Source: Atriophallophorus winterbourni
Lineage: Eukaryota; Platyhelminthes; Trematoda; Plagiorchiida; Microphallidae
Direction of reading: 5' to 3'
DNA length: 64,000 nucleotides
NCBI GenBank assembly: GCA_013407085.1
Contig: JACCGJ010015052.1
Span: 1-64,000 of the forward strand
Shown: piece after piece, positions 47,254 to 60,600 of the stretch
Position numbering within the stretch: the stretch's first letter is position 1
Layout of the letters: the number at the start of each line of letters is the position of its first letter
Made by a program: the position numbers and the translations under genes
Notes under the pieces: model-generated
Databases searched by the model: none
What the model saw: only the letters and a program-made list of their open reading frames with translations
What the model was told of the DNA's origin: nothing

Positions 47254-48269
47254 CTGAAAAGCATGCAATCAATAACATGAGTGAGTTAAATCTGAAATCA
47301 TATTACCAAGTAAGATTTGAGGATACCAACATTACATTGTGAAGCCAATGTTTCGAACAATTTTTGTAGCGATCTAAATGGGGATATTGATCAAAATTTC
47401 TCTTGTTGTATGAGGATGTTAGTTTGAAGCGCAAATTAACTCATGAGTTGGTGAAAACCAATTTCTTCGAAGAAATATTCCGCACTAACTTGTTTTCATG
47501 GTTGACTACAACTACAAACCGTTTTGTGTCTGTACACAGAATAAGCTGAACGTCGTCATACAAAATTGAAAGGTTGTGTTAACAACAGCTCAGTTATGCC
47601 TTTAAAAGCCTTCAATATAATGGGGAATTTGTACGACGTTTTAACTAATAGAACGCTCCGTGTCCATGCATCTTGAATCGGTTATGAAGAATGTTATGGG
47701 GCATTTCCCGCAATCCACTCCGATTATTACCCAGCAAGTTATAGTTCAGTCATAGGTTGCTGATGATATATTGACCCAGAAAGAAATAAGTATGAGGTTG
47801 TGCATAACACAAAACACCTAGACTATACGTGCCGTGCGGTCGTATTATTTTGAGCCCCTGCTTTTCAGGATATACTTTTCTTACACGTACACGTATGTGG
47901 ATATATTATACTTTGTCGGAATCCCCACGAAGTCAGCTTTCTAGATATACCGCTCTCGCAGAGGTCATCGGTACTACGAGGAAATTCGGATTTTTAGTGT
48001 TTTTCACATATCGGATCTGCGTGTGCAACACTGTTAATACTGTACAAGTCCTCAAAGGGATAACCGTCATCGGAAAGATCTTATTCTTCACCATCGAGTG
48101 GTTATATTTTCAACATCGTGCAATCAACTACCGAAGCGTATTGCAGGATTCAATTCTGATTTTGCTCTTATTCGTGACCACCACGTTTTTGTGGCGCTCA
48201 CGATATTCATCACAGATCGCTCAACCACTGCTTGTGCATACACCACTGAACAGTGCTGCTCACAACCCT

Positions 48270-49375
48270 AACCCGATGACCCCAAAAGAAAAACAAAGCG
48301 CGTGTACGGTTTGCCAAAAGGCGTAAGTCCTAAAGCGAGGTCTGTCACGTGTTACGGTTGTTTGTTGAAAGTGCGTGAAAAAATGCGACAAATCGCTGAC
48401 CTCGCAGTTGGCAGCGATTATTAATGGAGAAATTTGTTCCGGTGTTCGTTACGTTGGCCAGTTTTGTAAGGCCAAAAAACTATGACATCCTCAGAGGCGA
48501 AAACTCCTGAGAATGAATTGAGAAGCGTCTAAATGGAGTAGAATCCAGTATACCAAAAACGGAATGAACTGGTAATAAACGTCATAAAGGTAGCACCGTT
48601 GGCAGACTTAGAGGCTACTGTAAGAGCTGATAGAAAATCCATCATACTCGAGCAGGCCAAAATTTGCCCAGATAAACGCACAGATGGTGATTGAATCGGG
48701 TAAGTGTTCGTCGGAATCAGTGACTCCTCAACTTAACGGAAACGAGAAGGGACACAGCAAAACCATTTTTAAAAAGACTGACTCTAATTATAAACCAAAA
48801 TCCGCGGGTGTAATCCTTAGTGTTATATGTACCAACGTGGCCGAGCCGTGGAGAACGCTGTTCGAAGCTATACCAAAACATGAATTAGCGAAGTGGTCTA
48901 AACTCTGTAATCCGATGAGACTTGACGTAGTTACTTCCTCTTCAATAGTTCGGCTGAACCGCCAACGGAATTTAGCCGCGAATTCGTCAATCACGCGTTG
49001 AGAATATTAGTATGAAATTGATTCCACGTTGAGTGTTTCTCCGAGTAGTTTCCGACAGTGGAAAACCACCGATGGGTTGATCTAACAGCAGAAACACAAA
49101 AGCGATGAAAAAGAACGAGCGAACAGCAGAAAATCCACGGGTGATGCACACAAAGAACGACACGTCGCAGATGGATAATTCTTGCATGAGTAGATCCGTC
49201 GTATCAAACTTTCAGATAGATATCCAAAATTCACACCGATCGGATGAAAAGTATGAATGTTGTATCCAAAAGAGTCGGAGATCAAATTTATCCAATCTGA
49301 TCACGTACTCATACCGTAATCCTGTGGAATTGTAAAATATTGACTTTTTAACCATAAATACTTGAATAATGTAGG
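48270..49375 (+). mobile_element. Family B LINE remnant with ORF1 piece
   Basis: Starts with the ORF1 N-terminus (MTPKEKQSACTVCQKA, a broken PHD finger), then at 48,684-49,001 the conserved block LSVICTNVAEPWRTL and AKWSKLCNPM (compare LSVICTNIQESSETL in the intact ORF1). The remainder is deleted to a 3' end (TTTTTAACCATAAATACTTG near 49,350). Confidence 0.7.
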
Positions 49376-49752
49376 GGGGTTAATAGTTTTAAACCGTCCT
49401 GTTGTTGAAAAATATATACATAGTGACGACTCTTAGGTTGTTGTCATGTTAGGTAATACAAGCGTTTTAGATGATTCATCACTTGACAAAAGAAATGATT
49501 ACAACCAGAGGTTCAATGAACGCTAAATCAATGTGAATCGATCTACAACTACAATTGCATTTCAATCAGAGTCAATAAACATTTGTCAGTCCAGGAACCC
49601 TGCTTGTTTATGGTTGACATTAAGCTTTCATCACAGTACCATCTTTTCGTGTTAACATTGATCTGAAATGTGATTGCTGCCAACTCACTGACACCTTAAA
49701 TGCGATTTCATTTGAATGTACCGAAATTTATCCTACTGAATATCGTTTTCAG

Positions 49753-49875
49753 CAACTTCGCGAGACTACCACGATGATTCGCGGCCCTGGACAAACCCTA
49801 GCCTGGATTTCATATGCTCTTCAGATTATCTCAAGTCTGATTTTCATCACGGCAGCAACACTCATAGAGGTGTGA
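49753..49875 (+). CDS. Possible last exon of an unknown membrane protein (2 of 2)
   Basis: Acceptor CGTTTTCAG, then QLRETTTMIRGPGQ and a hydrophobic segment LAWISYALQIISSLIFITAA before TGA at 49,873-49,875. It joins in phase 0 to the candidate exon at 46,094-46,197, giving a C-terminus with one membrane segment. An alternative donor sits at GAG/GTGTGA, in which case the protein would continue. Family not recognised. Confidence 0.4.
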   Translation, partial: QLRETTTMIRGPGQTLAWISYALQIISSLIFITAATLIEV

Positions 49876-50319
49876 TGGAGCTTGCAAATCCTGTTTGAAC
49901 CTTCTGAGGGTTTACAAGCGACAATGATCACTGTGTATGAACAACAAAATGTTTACAAAGATTTTCGTCACGATTTTGCTATCTTCATTATAATAATCGA
50001 ATATAAATTTCACATAGCTCGTTCGATTCAAATACGCTGCTAGGTGCTGAAGTATATTTGATCGTGTTCACTCTAGCGGAGGTGAAACAACCAGTGTTGT
50101 AAATGAAATTGATTTAAATGCGCTAACAATATTCAATTTCCATATTTGCGAGCAATTAATACTTTACAGCAGACTGACTGCCAATGATCGTACTGGTAAA
50201 ATCATTGGATGTGTGAGCCTCTATCCATGAGGCTACGTACATGTTCGCCATAGTAGTATGTAAAACAGCAGTTTATGCAAAAGTAAGTGAGGTTATCAGA
50301 TCCAAGTAAACACTATCAG

Positions 50320-50720
50320 CTAATTCCTGTAGCCAAATCTATAAAGCATTAGCAGAATATTGTTCGAAGATATTTTGCAGTCACCTCTATCAGCCTCAAT
50401 TTCAAATAGCTTGATGATTCTGCTTTCTCGCATCTTTTGCGAGATACTCCACTAGACAGAACGATTGACGCAATCTAAGAAGTGGTTCTATTAAGACTGC
50501 TCCTCAGTGTTTGAGGAAATCGGCACCTGGAGCTTTTCCTCTTATGCAGCGGTCGATCGTTCTATCGAGCTTATCAAATGTAGGGGGAGTATCTACATGT
50601 TCAATGGTTGGCAAACGCTTGAAAGTTTCAGCTTTATTCCACAGATTTTAAGATACGCAGGATATTTTTTAGTCCAATAACCATCTCATGGGCCTTAATA
50701 CAAGCTCTTCTAATTAGCCG
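50320..50720 (-). mobile_element. Family A LINE fragment, RT entrance
   Basis: The minus strand reads FKRLPTIEHVDTPPTFDKLD and GKAPGADF, matching GRLPTIEYPDTLPTLDELN and GKAPGDD at 920-1,010. Stops and a small deletion (ELIK lost) follow. Confidence 0.7.
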
Positions 50721-51774
50721 TAAGTTTTTATTTTCTCGTACAGGACAGCAGACATCACAAAAACATTATCCTCGAAACTGTCAGTATCGTATTCTGGAAG
50801 GATCACGTGAGCAGTAGGCTTTTTAAGTAAGTGTGCTTGACAAGAATAATGACAAGTTGATGTCAATGTTACGAGCTTGGATATTTCAAAAGGATATTAT
50901 CCCGGGGTTTTTGAAAGGTGTTGATGACGCAACTGCTGAACTTCGTATATAGGTCTTGAAGGCAATGTAGACGCAAAAAATATAAGAATAAAAGGAACAA
51001 TTTGCTTTCACCAAAAGTAGATGATAGCTGATGCGATTCAGTCAACATTGGAACATGAAATTACTGACTGACTGAAAGCAACAACCTTAATCGCCTAGCC
51101 AAACGAAGGTTACTTACTAACGAATGATAACAAGGTGGATAAAGATAAGCAAGCCTGAGGTCAGCTGATGCAGAAGTTCATCGAGCCGTTAACCCGTGAG
51201 TCGAATCTCGTTTCAATTACCGATGAGCCTAACAAAAGCGATCCGCAAGTGCCAAATTACTTCAATGGCGGCCAAACGCTCAAGTACTGATGTGTAGCGA
51301 GCAGTATAGAATGCTTTCAAACATAACACACGATTTACGCACTTGGTTTCGAAGCTTTACGTATAAAAACACAAACCTGAAATCAAAAACTTTCGTATAG
51401 TCACGCAATGTACGTGGTCTAATCTACTATCAGACTACAGCGAAGGATATGCTTGGCGATATTTCACGGGTTCTACAAACATGGATATACTTCACCCAGT
51501 TTTATACATCAAAATAGTAATCTTTAGACAAATTCGCACAACTTTCGAGCGAGATTATTAGACCGTCAAATGCATTCTTCTAGCCGTTTATCACGCTTGT
51601 CCTAATTAGTCCTTACGTCGCAGCCCATCCCGGCTTTTGGATGATCAATTAAGTTGTCTAATACCATTTGCCATTTGCAACATCTTAAAGATCAGCTCAG
51701 CGTTGTTCCAGTAGAAATAGAATTCAGTGTATAAAAATTAGTTAACTTTGCTCGTTTCCTAAAAGTTATGTGAC
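50721..51774. other. Intergenic, nothing firmly recognised
   Basis: Probably more eroded transposon sequence between two family A fragments, but no readable protein block could be matched. A B-box-like GAGTCGAATCTCG near 51,199 lacks an A box. Confidence 0.3.
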
Positions 51775-52560
51775 CAACTTGCCACCCGTCTGACGATCAT
51801 AGTGTCAATGAGCTAAAAAGGCTGAAGGTTGACTTAGCTGCACAGCAAGAGACGCGGTTACCAGAAACTGGTAATGATTACACATTTCCAGGAAGGGGCT
51901 TTGATGCGCATCGACTGCATGGATTTGGGTTTTTCGTGCGGAACAGCTTACCAAAAGCCGCATCAAGAAAGAACGGACTTGGACTCAAAATCTGAAGTGC
52001 GGTACCGGTACCATTACACACCTCAAAGTTTATGCACCGACGCTATCTGCGACAAATGCTGAACAGGACGCTTTTTGAAATAACCCCAAAACCGTTCTCA
52101 AAAAACGTGCCCATGAAAACTCTGTAGTGGTATTGGGTGATTTCAATGCCATGGTTGTCGTAGAGCATGAGTCTTGACCAAACTGTCCAGGAAAGTTTTG
52201 AGGGAGAACCAAAGAAAATGAACAACGCCTTTCAGAACTACGCACTCAGTCCAGTCTATGTTTCAGATAAAGTCACAGCATAAAGTCTCCTGAAAATATC
52301 CCCGGGCGAAGCATGTACACCAGCTTGATCACATTTTCGTCAGGCACTTCAATACGCAAAGCATACCCTTCAACAGACCAAATCAAAACTTACATCGCAC
52401 GTGTTTACAGCAACGCTAACGGTGAGTTTTTTGAGCGCTCCGTTGCACCAACCCGATTTCACAGTGCCTTCAAAGTTTTACTTTGGCTGAAATTCTGCTA
52501 TTCAGTAATGACGGATCGGCGCACAACGTTCTCACCGAGCTATTGATAAATAATTTCAAC
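51775..52560 (+). mobile_element. Family A LINE endonuclease fragment
   Basis: Supplies the endonuclease part missing from the first copy: KVDLAAQQETRLPETGNDYT, FPGRGFDAHRLHGFGFFVRN, VVVLGDFNAM. From about 52,195 it overlaps the start of the window's first element (AACGCCTTTCAGAACT, CAGCTTGATCA). Several frameshifts. It ends about 60 bases before the polyadenylation signal of the neighbouring minus-strand gene. Confidence 0.75.
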
Positions 52561-52620
52561 CAAGCCCCACACAAGACAACATAACGGTGAAAATACGATT
52601 ACTAATTTGTATAAAAAAAG

Positions 52621-52626
52621 TTTATT
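52621..52626 (-). terminator. Polyadenylation signal of the Cache-EGF gene
   Basis: AATAAA on the minus strand, 190 bases after the stop codon at 52,816. It supports 52.8 kb as the true 3' end of the gene. Confidence 0.65.
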
Positions 52627-52815
52627 CAAAATCTAGTAAAAATATCACAATTAACGGAATCCACCGAAAGCGCTAAACAAAATATTGTTGACAGCGTAAA
52701 AAAATAATGGAACAGACATAAAAATATTATGATAATAAAACGACATCGAAATACAATCAGACATTGAAAGCAACAAGAAATGCAAAAGGCCATAAAACAA
52801 AATAGATGAGCAATA

Positions 52816-54691
52816 TTAGTTGAGGATACCCCGTGCGGCGAACACGAGCGCAAGCAACCAGATGGAAGAACCCCAGTGACGTGAGGCACGACCTTGACGA
52901 CAGCGCAACAATTCGAAGCGATTTGGCTCCCCACGAAGCATCAACTCGTACTCTCGCTCCATTAGCTGCCCGTCAAAGTACCAGATGCGGTCGTTGAATG
53001 GGTACTCAAAGCCCTGACGACATTCACACTTGTAACTGCCGGAAACGAAGTAGCGACGAGGAATTGGGGTGCACTAGGAGAGAAAAAGATGGCAAGGGAT
53101 TGCGAGTTTGGAGTCGGGCAACGTGACGTAGAGTATCAGACTGCACATGATGCGAGGTACTATCTCACTAACCCAGTATACTTGCTTGTGTGCGACTATC
53201 TCCTCCTGGAGGATGAGTCGGCTTCAATGAAGATTCTTGGGAATTTGGGTACAAAGCGGCGTCCCCAGGACCACTCGGCGTTTGAGTCAGCTTCTCTAGC
53301 CTTTGCATAACCAAGTGCGAACTGCAAGGCAATTGCCAGAAAGAGGTGGAGTGCACGAACTAACCGTCTACCAGACTCTGTTCCAGGTTTTCTCCCGAAG
53401 CCTTTCCCGCGATCGGGTATCCCGTAAGGCAGCGGAGGTTTAAAATCAGGGTTTTCCTTCCCTTAGATGAAATGTCCTCCCAGGCTAACGAGCTCCATCT
53501 GCCCGAAGCAAACTGGTTTTTAGGCGCCAGTCACTCACCCTCACCCTTTCTCCTGTTGGTAGAAGCAGTTCCGCCGGGCTCGGGGAGCCACTCGTGCAGG
53601 CCAGAAGCTGGACTTAGTTGTCAGAGGCTATTTGAGACGCGCGCCATATGGGAGCATTTTATAGAGAGGTATAAAAGAAGTATAATGGTAGCGAGACTGC
53701 AGCGTGTCAGGTGGGTGCAGGTCAAATACGCTGGGTAGAATTGAAGAGATCTACTAAAAATAAATCCGATTGCCTCTCAAATAATGCTAAATAGCTAACG
53801 GAGCAGCGGATATGAGGTGCATCGTGTGGTCTAATTGGATACAAGTAAGCAGAATGTTTAGACATAAACGACCAATGTATTGGGGATTAAATTGCACGCA
53901 CAATGACTAAGATCCCTCAAACATCAGTGCTGAATAAGGATGGCGTACATCGACCTCACGTGTAACACATAATCAGATCAACAGTTGCTAGTGAACATGT
54001 AGCCCTCAGCAAATAAGATGACTCGACAAACTTAGCGAATCGGTGTGCTGGTCTCCACCCGTCAATATCGACCATGCATGAATTAAATTCTCTCACAAAA
54101 TAGAACTTATGGAATATGAACGTTTTCCGTTCGATGAATATGAAATATTTGGGGTTGGCGACGCTGTCAATGGAGGGTGGATTTGGGTTGTAGACAGGTA
54201 GCTTTATATAGAATGAGTGTCAGAGCGCAGAATGACATGCTACAAGAAAATGGGTTGGCCCCCGCAAATAAGTGCCTGGCTTCTTAACGACTGGTCGAGC
54301 ATACAACGATACGCAAATGTGAGGATTAGACTGCAAGCGGTTGCCAATAGATAGAACGTGGTACTACGATAGTGATGATCGGTGGGTTCAATTCACACAC
54401 CATAGAGGGGATATGCACCGCTGATTAGCAGCGCGAATTAAAAGTACTTGCAAGCATCGTGATCACACTGGGTCTTCTGGCGCACAAACGTTCAAGTACG
54501 GCAAATCAGACAGATGACAAGTACGAACGTCTAACAGTAATTTTCCTGGGGTTAGCGAATAAAAAGCGCTTACATAAGTTGTCGTGAAATCACATCGAGC
54601 GGAATTCTTGAAGAAATTGGGCACATCGAAAGATTGAGGACATTGATTGATGTCTAATGAGAGCAATTTGACGGACACGGTGACCACACCC
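52816..54691 (-). CDS. EGF-like module 2 and C-terminus, exons 54691-54574 and 53073-52816
   Basis: The first exon reads GVVTVSVKLLSLDINQC...ARCDFTTTY and the second CTPIPRRYFVSGSYKCECRQ. Cysteine spacing is C-15-C-6-C-14-C-1-C-39-C, matching module 1. The second exon reaches a TAA at 52,818-52,816 after SRHWGSSIWLLALVFAARG. A hydrophobic stretch of about ten residues this close to the end could be a GPI-attachment signal; it is short for a membrane span. No strong splice donor precedes the stop. Confidence 0.85.
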
Positions 54692-57600
54692 CTGCAAACG
54701 AAAACAAAAGTAGTAAAAATACGAAAAAGCCAGCGACAATAAAAATTGAAAAACGTGTAAAACTATCTACACATAGAAAAAAGCGTCATGTTAATAATCA
54801 TTAGGATAATTTATGCAAGCCAGGGATGTCGGACCCGATTACCTGGGAGAATTTACCCGCTTCATACACAGGCATGCATGAGATCAAATAAGCCCGGCTC
54901 CAGGCATGGCATGGCATGAAAACACAAGCCGTCAGGTTGCCAAGGCCTAAGATATGAGAAAGGAAAGTAGAATTAGCATCGAAACTCCAGTGTGTTTTCG
55001 CATACCACTCGCTGCCGGTGGCAAATCAATTGAGCGCGGCGTTAACTGCACAGCACAGAAGCACTGCATGATTGCACATCCGCGAAGCATACAAAAGGGT
55101 AAAACGATTTGTCGACAGTAGTCAAGAAAACAGCTGCGGCAATCTGGCACTACGTCCAGTTGGTGAAAGCACGCCACCCGCACTGCTTCGTGGCAATGAA
55201 AACGGAGATGAGGATCGATCTAACGGACCTCGGCAACGAGGAAAATAAGCACAAAGTAAAGCTATGCATGGGTCTTGAATAGACTGCAAAATTAACCCAT
55301 ATAGTGTCATCCAACAAAAGTAAACACACGTTGCTTGAGTCTAGAGCAATACTGGCTAAAACGTAAGCAGTCATCCATCATGATAGTCACACGAACAGTC
55401 ATTTACAAGAAATGAACAAAAGAGTGGTTATTAGCTCACATGAAGCGGAGAGCACGTTCTTCGCCAAACGCTCCGAAAAATGGTGCCGCGTAAGTGACCA
55501 GCCAATCCTTGACCATGCCGTAGCAATCGAAATAAGGTTGGGTCCAGTAGCCGTGCTCGTAGCGTGGCACCCGGTAGTAGATGGGAAATGCGAAATAGCG
55601 TTGAAGCTGTGTCCCGTTCACATCACTTCTGATGTACGGCTTGGTGGTGATGCGTTCCAAGCCATGGCGGCTGGAGGCCCAACGATCCTGAACGGAGCGA
55701 AATACGAGAGGCAAGCCGTGGCATTTATGGTGATTGTACAGCGGGTAAAAGGAACAATCATAATCACAATGCTGGTGAAATGAAACTGGCAGCCAAGTGA
55801 GTGTGTGAGACGAGCCCTTTCAACTGACATCATTCTGCGCAACTATGAACATTTTTTGATTATTTCTCTCACCAGAAATACGGTACAATGCACACATGGT
55901 AAAGTTGAACAATATCGTCATACCAAGCCATCGTGCGCGAGCCATCAACCTCGAGGATGGTTTCACTCAGGCCTTGCGGCGTAGGGCCACAGGCACTAAT
56001 CAATTGGTTAGCAACCGTTTCGGTGTCACTGAAACCAGTTTCGACGAGCGCGAATGCTTCAGAAACGGTAGAATAAGCGAGAGATGTGAGCAGGTTTCAC
56101 ACTCAACTCAAGGATCCGTCAAGTAGTACATCCGTTGCTATGCTTGACAATGATGTTGATGATGCACAGCGAGTGCTGCACTCTCTACTATAGTTAACCT
56201 TAAGATGCACAGATCCAGCTAGTACACCTAAACATCCGAAAAGATGATCAAGGACATCGGTATCGATCTATCCACGTGACATGCGCGAGGTAACGAAGCG
56301 TGAACGAACACCGACTTACCACTGCTCGCGACGAAGGAAGCAAGTAGAATAAATTAAACCTCGACGATTCACTTTGACATTTGAGGGAAACTCTCACAGT
56401 CAAAGCTCACATGGAGAAATGATTACGTGTTCTTATTGCGTCTAATCTTCATGTCACTACATCACCGAAAAAAATTGTTATTTCTACTGGATCATTTATT
56501 TTAGTTTTCGGACAGCAATGGAAAGTGTCACAAGGTGATGGATAAAAAACTGTCGACCGTAGAAAATGAAGAGCTAATAAGAAAACACGCACCCGAATGA
56601 GGTAAAGGATAACGGTGTGGATAGTCCGACTCTAAATAGATCTTTACCTTTAGCACACGGAACCATGGCGCCTCGGTGTAGTTTCGAAATTGTTTAATGC
56701 TCATATCGATCGCCTCGACCGCCTGCGTGCTGCCCACTGGCTTGTACGCATACGGGGCGAACAAGTCCCAAGTCAACTGATGGTGGTCGGTGAACATTTG
56801 ATAATCGAAATAGATGCCGCTGGAGACAATGTCGAAATCGGACATGACGTTGGCAATCACTTCACCGAACAATTGGAAACGATTAATCGGGAAACCAGTC
56901 TGGATGAATGGAGAAGAACAACAATGACAGAACAGTTCACTTCCAGCGATCAGAGCAATGCCTGTAACATACAAACCATTGAATTAACATGGATCTGAGC
57001 GCTAGTATCGTTTCTCACTGAATAGCGTTCAGTGTGTACTTTAAATAAAACGCCAAAGGTGAGTGGTGCGCAAAAGTGCAGGAAATGTAAGCAACGCAAT
57101 TCGGTAGACGTGTATACATGCTGCATCGCTTGACCCGGAATCCGTCCGTGATTCTATATTTGCTTACTGTTGTTCGTTGTAAGTAAATATCGAAACGATC
57201 GATACTCACACTTTTTTATTTTGCCAGTCAGTCCCCAAACCCTGTTGTTTTTATCAATCGTCCGCCCTCAGCAAAACACCGATGTACTTCGAAGTCGAAA
57301 ATCAGACTGGCATTCGAAATCTTTCAAAACAATATTGATCATTAAACCCCGTTCACCAACCATTTTCACGAAATTTGTGTATTTTTTCTTTATAAAAAGA
57401 CAACAAGATTTGTGACTACTCACCCGTGCAAATCCCATCGAACTATTCACAAAGTTGATCACGACGGTCCATAATTGATGCACTAGGCTCGAGTTTCGCT
57501 CTTATTTGAGCTCACCAGCAGTGCATATCCTCCGCTTCGGGTGCTGATGAGCTCAAACAAGAGCGAAACTCGAGCCTAGTGCATCAATTATGGACCGTCG

Positions 57601-60600
57601 TGATCAACTTTGTGAATAGTTCGATGGGCTTGGCACGGATGAGTAGTCACAAATATAAACAACATATTCTCCAAACCTCGCTTAGACAACAAGATTTTCT
57701 CATATGATTGATAAAAATGTTTAGTACGGATTGTGTATTCATAATGGAAAGAATTTTGTATACAAACGATTAAAGCAGTTTGTTTATAGAACCCTTTCAA
57801 ATCTGATCCCTGTTTGCTTACGTGAATTGACTATAAGCTGCTCAACGGTGTGGTGAAAACTGAGGTGGTAGTTGGAATTCTATTTAGTCGTGCTTCCTTT
57901 AATAACTATCATCTTTGTTCCGACAAAGCTTCTGTACCAGAAGTGAAGGGTTACTCATAAAAATCTTTAACCGATTGCAAACGAGATTTTTTGTTTTTCT
58001 AACGGCAATAAATTGTAAATAGAAATTGAGAAAAAACAAATCGCGCATTGTTCGAATTGATTTCGGTTCATTACCATCGTTGTGTCGAGCCACAGGCTTT
58101 CTCTTTCCTTGCATCCCATTCAGAAAAGTGTGGATTTTTAGCCATGCATATACCCGAAATAAACGTTTTAAGTCCTTCATTCAAGTTTTTTGACAAATCA
58201 TTTCTCACCCGATACCCGCGGAGGCACGATAGCGCGATACGGTAACCGTTATGGTCACATAAGCAGGACGCGTCCCAACTAGCGAAGACGACGTCGGTTA
58301 ATGGCTATCCGAAGGCTTGTGCAGTTGCTTTCTAAAACGCGACGCAGTTCTTCGGAGGGACCGTACTTAATAGCTGTTTCAAAGGTAAAACTTGTTTACT
58401 ATACTTCCAAACTCAATAAGTCATATACTGCCATCTACAACTCTGATAAGAGCCACCCCAATCCAATACAAGAGTTGAGAACAGGAGACGTGAGCAAGAA
58501 AAAGGATAAATCTCTAAAAAGTTGAATAAACGGTTTGCCGTTTTACGGATATTTCTAAAATGCTACTACTGATGAGTACTCTCGAGCAGTTTATTGAGAT
58601 CTACAGAGAATATATAGAATTACAGACTCACAATCAGACTGCCGTACACTTCGCCGATGATGTTGTTCTGATAATAGGCGCTAAGGAAGTGAGCCAACCG
58701 TAATGCGGTACGTCCGACCATTTCAAATTGAACTTCGGCGCCGTAACTGACCTCGCCAGGGAACATGAGCTGATCCGCTGTCATGGTATGACAATTCTGA
58801 CTGGTTACTGATCGTGCGCGAGAGATGACACGTTGAACCTGAAACACAGACACAATATAGGAACGAAAAATGATGAGATATTTACAGGAAATAAGCTTTT
58901 ATAAAACTGTATTAAAGTTGCCCGGAAGCAGCATGACTGCAAACACTCTCATGAAATCAGTGCTCCCATCCAAACATGTTTAGTAAACTATCTCGGGCAG
59001 CTTGACACGTGCGAGGCACGTGGTGAAAATATAAATGATAGGATGAAGGAACTGTGTCATTTGACACTGGTATCAATCGGCCAAGGCAAGTGAATAATTA
59101 TATGTACGTTAATAGAACATGCGGATGGCACAAGACAGCACGGCGCACATCCGGATATTGTCCCACTTAATGCAAGATCATGTTTGGTTGATGCATTTTA
59201 GATTTTCTGTAAGTATTATTAAACCAAATAAAACATTCTCCATGTGATTAATTTTCCGAATACAACACGCTCAGGTTGCTCTACCAAATCCTCTGTTCGT
59301 TTTCTAACCTTAAATGAAATCAGTGCGCGCATCAGTTACTGATAAATAGCTTTGGTCAGAATAAGAATGTTGAGGAAATATTATTATTTTCCTCAACAAC
59401 TCATTATAACCTTTAAAACCTTATAAATTTATGTTTCTCGATTCTGATTGGCCCATTTGTCGGCCATGTTGTGTTTCGCCAGAAACAGTGTATAAATACA
59501 GATGAGCCGCAGCTTAAAGGCCTTTTAGTCAGAAACGGCAAAGCTCTTTGCCTGAAGGGTCAGCCTTTGTTCTTGTTACGCGTAGTGTTGAGTTTAGTTA
59601 GTCAATAGTGACTAATTGTATAAAGGTTTTTCAGTGTTAAGCATTTGGTTATGACTTGGGTTCTACTATGGTAATATATAACAAACATTAACAAGCAGAC
59701 AACAGCAGAGACATCACTCACGTCGAAATATCGATCTGCATTGAAAACCGTACCACTTCCAACGGTATAGAACGGAACATCTTGTAAGCTGCGTTTTGAA
59801 CGTCCCTTAGATGGGAAAATGTTCCGTACATGCTCAGTGGCACCAGACGAGTTTGAAGGGCGAAAGCGCTGCTGTTGATAACTTGTAACGGCGGTTCGGT
59901 TGTGCGGTTTGTTTTGGTGCAGCGCTGACTTTGTGGCCCCGTGTTCCGTGATAACCAAAGGCAATCCATCAGGTCTGGGCATAAATGGTGGAGTTTGGTG
60001 AATGGGTGCCGCCGTCCAAGAGGCTAAAATTCGAAAATATGATTGTTAACCTGAATTTAAGGGGGCTGAACGGCAAAGTAGTACACTTACAAGGTGCAAC
60101 CGTAGCGAGTAACCTGTGTCCGTAGCTTTTAATCCGATCCCAAATGGTTGGAAAACCTATGAAGCAAACGGCGCGATCATTTAAACAATCGGGACCAATT
60201 GATACAGTCGACGGAGTACCGATTCCTACCTTTAGCTGCGTCATCAACGCTTTTGAAATAATCGAGTTCAATGCTGGCCGCGCGCCTGCGACGTATTCCC
60301 GAAGTACCACCTTGTATACCCGTCTCCTCGGGAATAACCTCGCGCCAGCCGACCGGAATGCAATCAAACCCATTGCGGTATTCTTCTTCCGTGGCTACCT
60401 CTATGTCGATCCCGCGGAACGGGCCTTGTTGATGAGCCGGTAAGCGGTGACCAGGTTGGCAAACACATTCGTAGCCACCACGCCGAAATCCGAAACCAGG
60501 AAGCGGGACACACTGATATATGAAGATTAAAATTGGCGTTGATTGAAATGCGTACGTTTTGTTAAAGAGTGTGATAAACGTCTACGCGGATGTGAAATAG

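Noticed and set aside
47829..48326. 165-codon plus-strand frame with hydrophobic stretches
   Set aside because: Its last codons are the start of the LINE ORF1 remnant, so it is read-through of a LINE 5' region and not a host gene.
47000..52600. 7TM exons of a GPR158-like receptor downstream of the EGF 2 exon
   Set aside because: No minus-strand frame here shows several membrane helices, and a stop and AATAAA precede this region.
53089..53738. Short frames on both strands within the 53.2-53.6 kb repeat
   Set aside because: The same sequence is present inverted at 61.7-62.1 kb with different frames open, so it is repeat sequence.
55412..55783. 123-codon plus-strand frame
   Set aside because: Antisense shadow of the third Cache exon (55,687-55,440), which has splice sites and homology.
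56690..56998. 102-codon plus-strand frame
   Set aside because: Antisense shadow of the second Cache exon.
60144..60443. 99-codon plus-strand frame
   Set aside because: Antisense shadow of the EGF 1 exon.
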